Assembly: GCF_022539255.1 (NCBI RefSeq)
Contig: NZ_JAKZBV010000001.1
Location: forward strand, 1,426,001-1,490,000
Source of the DNA: Sinomonas terrae
GTDB taxonomy: Bacteria; Actinomycetota; Actinomycetes; Actinomycetales; Micrococcaceae
Direction: 5' to 3'
Length of the DNA stretch: 64,000 nucleotides
The first letter of the stretch is position 1. Every line of letters starts with the position of its first letter. Positions 59,931-64,000 of this stretch are shown in pieces. The translations under genes were made by a program, and so were the position numbers. The notes beneath the pieces were generated by a model. The model ran no database searches. It was not told where the DNA came from and saw only the letters and a list, made by a program, of their open reading frames with translations.

Positions 59931-62900
59931 CTACGCGTTAGCTGGAACCCCTGAGCGGAAGCAGAGCTCGAGGAGGGTCGACTCCTCTGCCGCGTGCCGC
60001 TTCATCGAGCCAGCGGACGTGGCTGCCGAGGCAGGGCGGGACACGACGCGCAGCGGCCGGTCGAGCGTGGGAGCCAGATTGAGCGCGAGGTAGGTCCACG
60101 CACCCTGGTTGTTCGGCTCGTCCTGCGCCCAGATGACCTCGGCATTCGGGTACTTCGCGAGCTCGGCAGCGATCTCCGCCTGCGGCAGCGGGTAGAGCTG
60201 CTCGATCCGCACGATCGCCGACGTCGTGTCCTTCGCCTTCGTCCGTGCTGCGAGCAGATCGTAGTACAGGCGGCCCGACACGAGCAGGACGCGCTCGACC
60301 CGCTGGGGATCGAGGTTCTCGTGCTCGGGGATCACCGGCCGGAAGCTGCCCGACGTGAACTCCTCGACCGGCGACGAGGCCGCCTTGAGGCGAAGGAGCT
60401 GCTTCGGTGTGAACACGATGAGCGGCTTCCGCGGCCGGCTGTACGCCTGACGGCGCAGCAGGTGGAAGTGGGATGCCGGGGTGCTCGGATGCGCGACGAT
60501 CATGTTCTCTTCGGCGCACAGCTGGAGGAAGCGCTCGATGCGGGCGGACGAGTGGTCCGGTCCCTGGCCCTCGTAGCCGTGGGGAAGCAGCATGACAAGC
60601 GAGGAGCGTTGGCCCCACTTCTGCTCTGCCGAGGAGATGAACTCGTCGATCACGGTCTGAGCGCCGTTGACGAAGTCGCCGAACTGGGCCTCCCACAGGA
60701 CGAGCGCGTCCGGGCGCTCGACCGAGTAGCCGTACTCGAAGCCGAGGGCGGCATACTCCGACAGCGACGAGTCGTAGATCGAGAGCTTGCCCTTGCCCTG
60801 GGCGAGGCTCGCAAGCGGCGTCCACTCAGCGCCCGTGGTCCGATCGTGGAAGACCGCATGGCGCTGTACGAACGTGCCGCGACGCGAATCCTGCCCGGAG
60901 AGGCGGACGGGAACACCTTCGGAAACGAGCGACCCGAAGGCTGCGAGTTCGCCCAAGCCCCAGTCGATCCCGCCCTCGCGTGACATCTGCTCGCGCCGCT
61001 CCAAGAGCTGCTTGAGCTTGGGATGGACCGTGAAGCCCTCGGGAATCTCGAGGTGCGCGTGACCGATGCGGGCGAGCAGCTCGGTGCTGATCGCCGTCGA
61101 TTCCGGACGCTGCTCCCCGGAGTCCTCCTGCTGCTGCGAGATCGGGCGCTCGAGGTCGGAGACGGCTTTGAGATCGCTCGTGACGATCGGGATCGGGGAT
61201 GTCTGCGCGGCATGCGTCTCCGCGAACACCCGCTCGAGGCGCTCCTGATAGTCGCGGAGCAGCTGCTCGGCTTCTTCCTGGGTGATGTCGCCACGACCGA
61301 TGAGGCTCTCCGTGTAGAGCTTGCGCACGGAACGCTTCGCCTCGATCAGGTTGTACATGAGCGGCTGGGTCATCGAGGGATCGTCGCCCTCGTTGTGGCC
61401 ACGGCGGCGGTAGCAGACGAGGTCGAGGACGACGTCCTTGTGGAAGCGCTCGCGGAAGCGGTAGGCAAGCTGCGCCACGCGCACAACGGCCTCGGGATCA
61501 TCGCCGTTGACATGGAAGATCGGCGCCTGGACCATCTTCGCGACGTCCGTCGAGTAGACCGAGGAGCGCGAGGCGGAGGGCGACGTCGTGAAGCCGACCT
61601 GGTTGTTCACGATGATGTGGATCGTGCCGCCCGTGCGGTAACCCCGCAGCTGCGAGAGGTTGAGCGTCTCGGCAACCACGCCCTGCCCGGCGAACGCCGC
61701 GTCCCCATGGACGAGGATCGGGAGGACGGGGAACGCCTCGCCGGCATCGAGCCGGTCCTGCTTGGCCCGGACGATGCCTTCGAGAACCGAGTCGACCGCC
61801 TCGAGGTGCGACGGGTTGGCGGCGAGGTAGACCTTGGTCTTCTTGCCGTTCTCCGCCGTGAACGTCCCCTCGGTTCCGAGGTGGTACTTCACGTCGCCGG
61901 AGCCCTGGACGCTGCGCGGGTCCTGCGTGCCCTCGAACTCGCGGAACACCTGGGCGTAGGTCTTGCCGGCGATGTTCGTCAGTACGTTCAGGCGGCCGCG
62001 GTGGGCCATGCCGATTCCAACCTCGTCGAGGCCGTCTTCGGCGGCCTCCGAGAGGATCGCGTCGAGCATCGGGATGAGCGATTCGCCGCCCTCGAGCGAG
62101 AATCGCTTCTGGCCGACGAATTTCGTCTGGAGGAACGTCTCGAATGCCTCTGCGGAGTTGAGCCGCGAGATGATCCGGAGCTGCTCCTCGCGGCTCGGCT
62201 TCTTGTAGGGGTGCTCGATCTCGTCTTGGAACCACTTGCGCTCGGCAGGCTCCTGGAGGTGCATGTACTCCGTGCCGGTGGTGCGGCAGTAGGCGTCGCG
62301 GAGCACGCCGAGGATGTCTCGGAACTTCATCTTCGGCTTGCCGCCGAATCCGCCCGTCGGCCACTCGCGGTCGAGGTCCCAGAGCGTGAGCCCATAGGTC
62401 AGGACGTCGAGGTCAGGGTGCCGGCGCTGGACGTATTCGAGCGGGTTCGTGTCCGCCATGAGGTGGCCGCGGACGCGGTACGCGTGGATAAGCTGCTGGA
62501 TCCGGGCCACCTTGTTGATGGTGTCCTCGGGGTTGATCTGCAGGTCGGGGCTCCAACGAACCGGCTCGTAAGGGATGCGCAGCGATTCGAAGATCTCGTC
62601 GTAGAAGCCCTGCTCTCCGAGCAGGAGCTGGTGGACGATGCGGAGGAACTCGCCAGATCCGGCGCCCTGGATGACCCTGTGGTCGTAGGTCGAGGTCAGG
62701 GTGATGATCTTGCCGACGGCTTGAAGCGCGAGGGTCTTCTCCGAGGCTCCCTGGAACTCGGCCGGGTACTCGAGCGCGCCGACGCCGACGATGGCAGCCT
62801 GTCCCTTTGAAAGGCGCGGGACCGAGTGGACGGTGCCGATGCCGCCGGGGTTCGTGAGCGAGACCGTTGTGCCCGCGTAGTCGTCCGCCGTCAGCTTGCC

Positions 62901-63833
62901 GAGACGGGCGCGCTTGATGAGGTCCTCGTACGTGTGCCAGAACTCCGAGAAGTTCATCGTCTCGGCTTTCTTGACGTTCGGCACGACGAGAAGGCGCGTG
63001 CCGTCGTCCTTCGGCAGGTCGATGGCGATGCCGAAGTTGACGTGCGAGTGCTGGACCGCGACGGGCTTGCCGTCCACCACGTCGTAGCTCACGTTCATCG
63101 ACGGCATGAGCTTCAGGGCACGGATCACGGCGAAGCCGATGAGGTGCGTGAAGGACACCTTGCCGCCGCGGACGCGCGTGAGGTGGTTGTTGATGACGAT
63201 GCGGTTGTCCATGAGGAGCTTCGCAGGGACGGCGCGCACGGTCGTGGCCGTGGGAACCTCGAGGCTCGTGATCATGTTCGACGCGATCGCCTTGGCAGGG
63301 CCACGGAGGGTCGTGATGACGTCTTCCTCGACGGTCTCGTCCTTGGCCTTCTTCGGCAGCTGCGCGGGGATGGGCCCGCTTGCCGAGGGCTTGGCACCAT
63401 CGCGGACGACGGCGGCAGCGCCCTTCTTCGGGGCCGCGGCCGCGGGAGCCTGCTGGGCTGAGGGAGTCGGCTGGGCCGAGGGAGCCGGCTGGGCCGGAGC
63501 CGCGGTGGGCGCGGCCTGCGGGGCTGCGGCGGACTGCGGGGGAGCAGGAGGCTGTGCCGGAGCCGTCTGCGCGGGGGCGGCAGGAGACGGCTTGGCCGGT
63601 GCGGGCGTGGTCGGCAGCTGCTTGGTGAGCGTGTCGACGGTCTGCGCCTTCGCGGATCCGTTCACGACCGGAGACCCGTTTGCCGAGGCATCGTTTGCGA
63701 ACGATTCGAACAGGGGCCACCACTTGGAGTCGACCGAGTTCTTGTTTTGCTGGTACTGCTCGTAGAGCTCGTCGACAAGCCACTCATTGCCGCCGAATTC
63801 TTCAGGCAGGCGGTGGGTTGGCAGTTCTGGCAC
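59931..63833 (-). CDS. kgd: Multifunctional 2-oxoglutarate dehydrogenase/decarboxylase (Kgd, OdhA-type)
   Basis: A 1,300-residue fusion typical of actinobacteria. Residues 1-45 (LPEEFGGNEWLVDELYEQY) are the E1 N-terminal segment; about 60-150 is a Pro/Ala linker with no lipoyl domain. An E2-like acyltransferase domain follows (VPTATTVRAVPAKLLMDNR, TYDHRVIQGAGSGEFLR with the catalytic His). The rest is a ThDP-dependent E1: MAHRGRLNVLTNIAGK, LHVHGDAAFAGQGVV-type VHGDAAFAGQGVV, VNNQVGFTTSP, YRRRGHNEGDDPSMTQP. It oxidises 2-oxoglutarate in the TCA cycle with separate E2p/E3. GTG 63833 begins the canonical PELPTHRLPEEFGG. The 167 bases upstream to the window end hold no gene I recognise. Confidence 0.93.
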   Translation of the reverse strand: MPELPTHRLPEEFGGNEWLVDELYEQYQQNKNSVDSKWWPLFESFANDASANGSPVVNGSAKAQTVDTLTKQLPTTPAPAKPSPAAPAQTAPAQPPAPPQSAAAPQAAPTAAPAQPAPSAQPTPSAQQAPAAAAPKKGAAAVVRDGAKPSASGPIPAQLPKKAKDETVEEDVITTLRGPAKAIASNMITSLEVPTATTVRAVPAKLLMDNRIVINNHLTRVRGGKVSFTHLIGFAVIRALKLMPSMNVSYDVVDGKPVAVQHSHVNFGIAIDLPKDDGTRLLVVPNVKKAETMNFSEFWHTYEDLIKRARLGKLTADDYAGTTVSLTNPGGIGTVHSVPRLSKGQAAIVGVGALEYPAEFQGASEKTLALQAVGKIITLTSTYDHRVIQGAGSGEFLRIVHQLLLGEQGFYDEIFESLRIPYEPVRWSPDLQINPEDTINKVARIQQLIHAYRVRGHLMADTNPLEYVQRRHPDLDVLTYGLTLWDLDREWPTGGFGGKPKMKFRDILGVLRDAYCRTTGTEYMHLQEPAERKWFQDEIEHPYKKPSREEQLRIISRLNSAEAFETFLQTKFVGQKRFSLEGGESLIPMLDAILSEAAEDGLDEVGIGMAHRGRLNVLTNIAGKTYAQVFREFEGTQDPRSVQGSGDVKYHLGTEGTFTAENGKKTKVYLAANPSHLEAVDSVLEGIVRAKQDRLDAGEAFPVLPILVHGDAAFAGQGVVAETLNLSQLRGYRTGGTIHIIVNNQVGFTTSPSASRSSVYSTDVAKMVQAPIFHVNGDDPEAVVRVAQLAYRFRERFHKDVVLDLVCYRRRGHNEGDDPSMTQPLMYNLIEAKRSVRKLYTESLIGRGDITQEEAEQLLRDYQERLERVFAETHAAQTSPIPIVTSDLKAVSDLERPISQQQEDSGEQRPESTAISTELLARIGHAHLEIPEGFTVHPKLKQLLERREQMSREGGIDWGLGELAAFGSLVSEGVPVRLSGQDSRRGTFVQRHAVFHDRTTGAEWTPLASLAQGKGKLSIYDSSLSEYAALGFEYGYSVERPDALVLWEAQFGDFVNGAQTVIDEFISSAEQKWGQRSSLVMLLPHGYEGQGPDHSSARIERFLQLCAEENMIVAHPSTPASHFHLLRRQAYSRPRKPLIVFTPKQLLRLKAASSPVEEFTSGSFRPVIPEHENLDPQRVERVLLVSGRLYYDLLAARTKAKDTTSAIVRIEQLYPLPQAEIAAELAKYPNAEVIWAQDEPNNQGAWTYLALNLAPTLDRPLRVVSRPASAATSAGSMKRHAAEESTLLELCFRSGVPANA

Positions 63834-64000
63834 TGGAGATACGCCTCTTCCATCGATCTGTTGGGCCAGGAGGCAGGTCTTCACAGGCCAACCACCGGAC
63901 CATGGCCCGGCAGGCGGTTCGATGTCGGGACAGGAGCCGCCTGCCACCGTGAATCGGGGAGGACAGGGGCCTTCCGGTTCACACTCCCGTCTAGTCTAGT

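Overview
The window is high-GC actinobacterial chromosome, most likely from the Micrococcaceae (Arthrobacter/Sinomonas-like). The evidence is a one-piece multifunctional 2-oxoglutarate dehydrogenase (Kgd), a SigH/RsrA redox pair, a SAM-IV riboswitch, the order prfB-ftsE-ftsX-M23 peptidase-smpB-ssrA with tag peptide ANSKRTDFALAA, a fused RmlC-RmlD enzyme and a 24-residue bL37 gene. The species assignment is inference.

Region 1 (1-30.5 kb) is a surface-glycan locus. It opens with pseudaminic acid genes: the end of pseC, then pseF, a fused pseG-pseH, a BNR/Asp-box lipoprotein, and pseI on the other strand. Two Wzx-type flippases, two further polysaccharide proteins and five family-2 glycosyltransferases follow, one of them a tandem two-domain protein. 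A rhamnose block (rmlB, fused rmlCD, a DPM-like transferase and a DUF2304 protein, with divergent rmlA) comes next, then a secreted GH25 muramidase with about ten LGFP repeats, galU, a DUF2142 membrane protein and a GtrA protein. The genes imply nonulosonate and deoxyhexose donors made in the cytosol, assembly by GT2 enzymes and export by Wzx. No Wzy polymerase or priming transferase is recognised here.

Region 2 (30.8-38.2 kb) is a Tad/Flp pilus or secretion locus (tadA, tadB, tadC, a small pilin-like gene, two TadE-like proteins and a TadG-like protein). Regions 1 and 2 carry three insertion sequences of three families: an IS1634-like element with a tandemly duplicated right end and 62-bp flanking repeats, an ISL3 element splitting the DUF2142 gene, and an IS21 element in the last codons of tadC.

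Region 3 (38.2-64 kb) is conserved housekeeping sequence: prfB, ftsEX, an M23 peptidase, smpB, a GH3 lipoprotein-like hydrolase and tmRNA; an MFS exporter; a manganese importer with a DtxR/MntR regulator; a methyltransferase; a cysteine-desulfurase-like enzyme behind a SAM-IV riboswitch; hisN, rsgA and aroA; a DoxX protein with a histone-H1-like tail; sigH-rsrA behind a self-recognised promoter; bL37; a padR/DUF4097 pair; an SGNH protein; and kgd. Adjacent genes overlap by GTGA or ATGA at many junctions, which points to widespread translational coupling.
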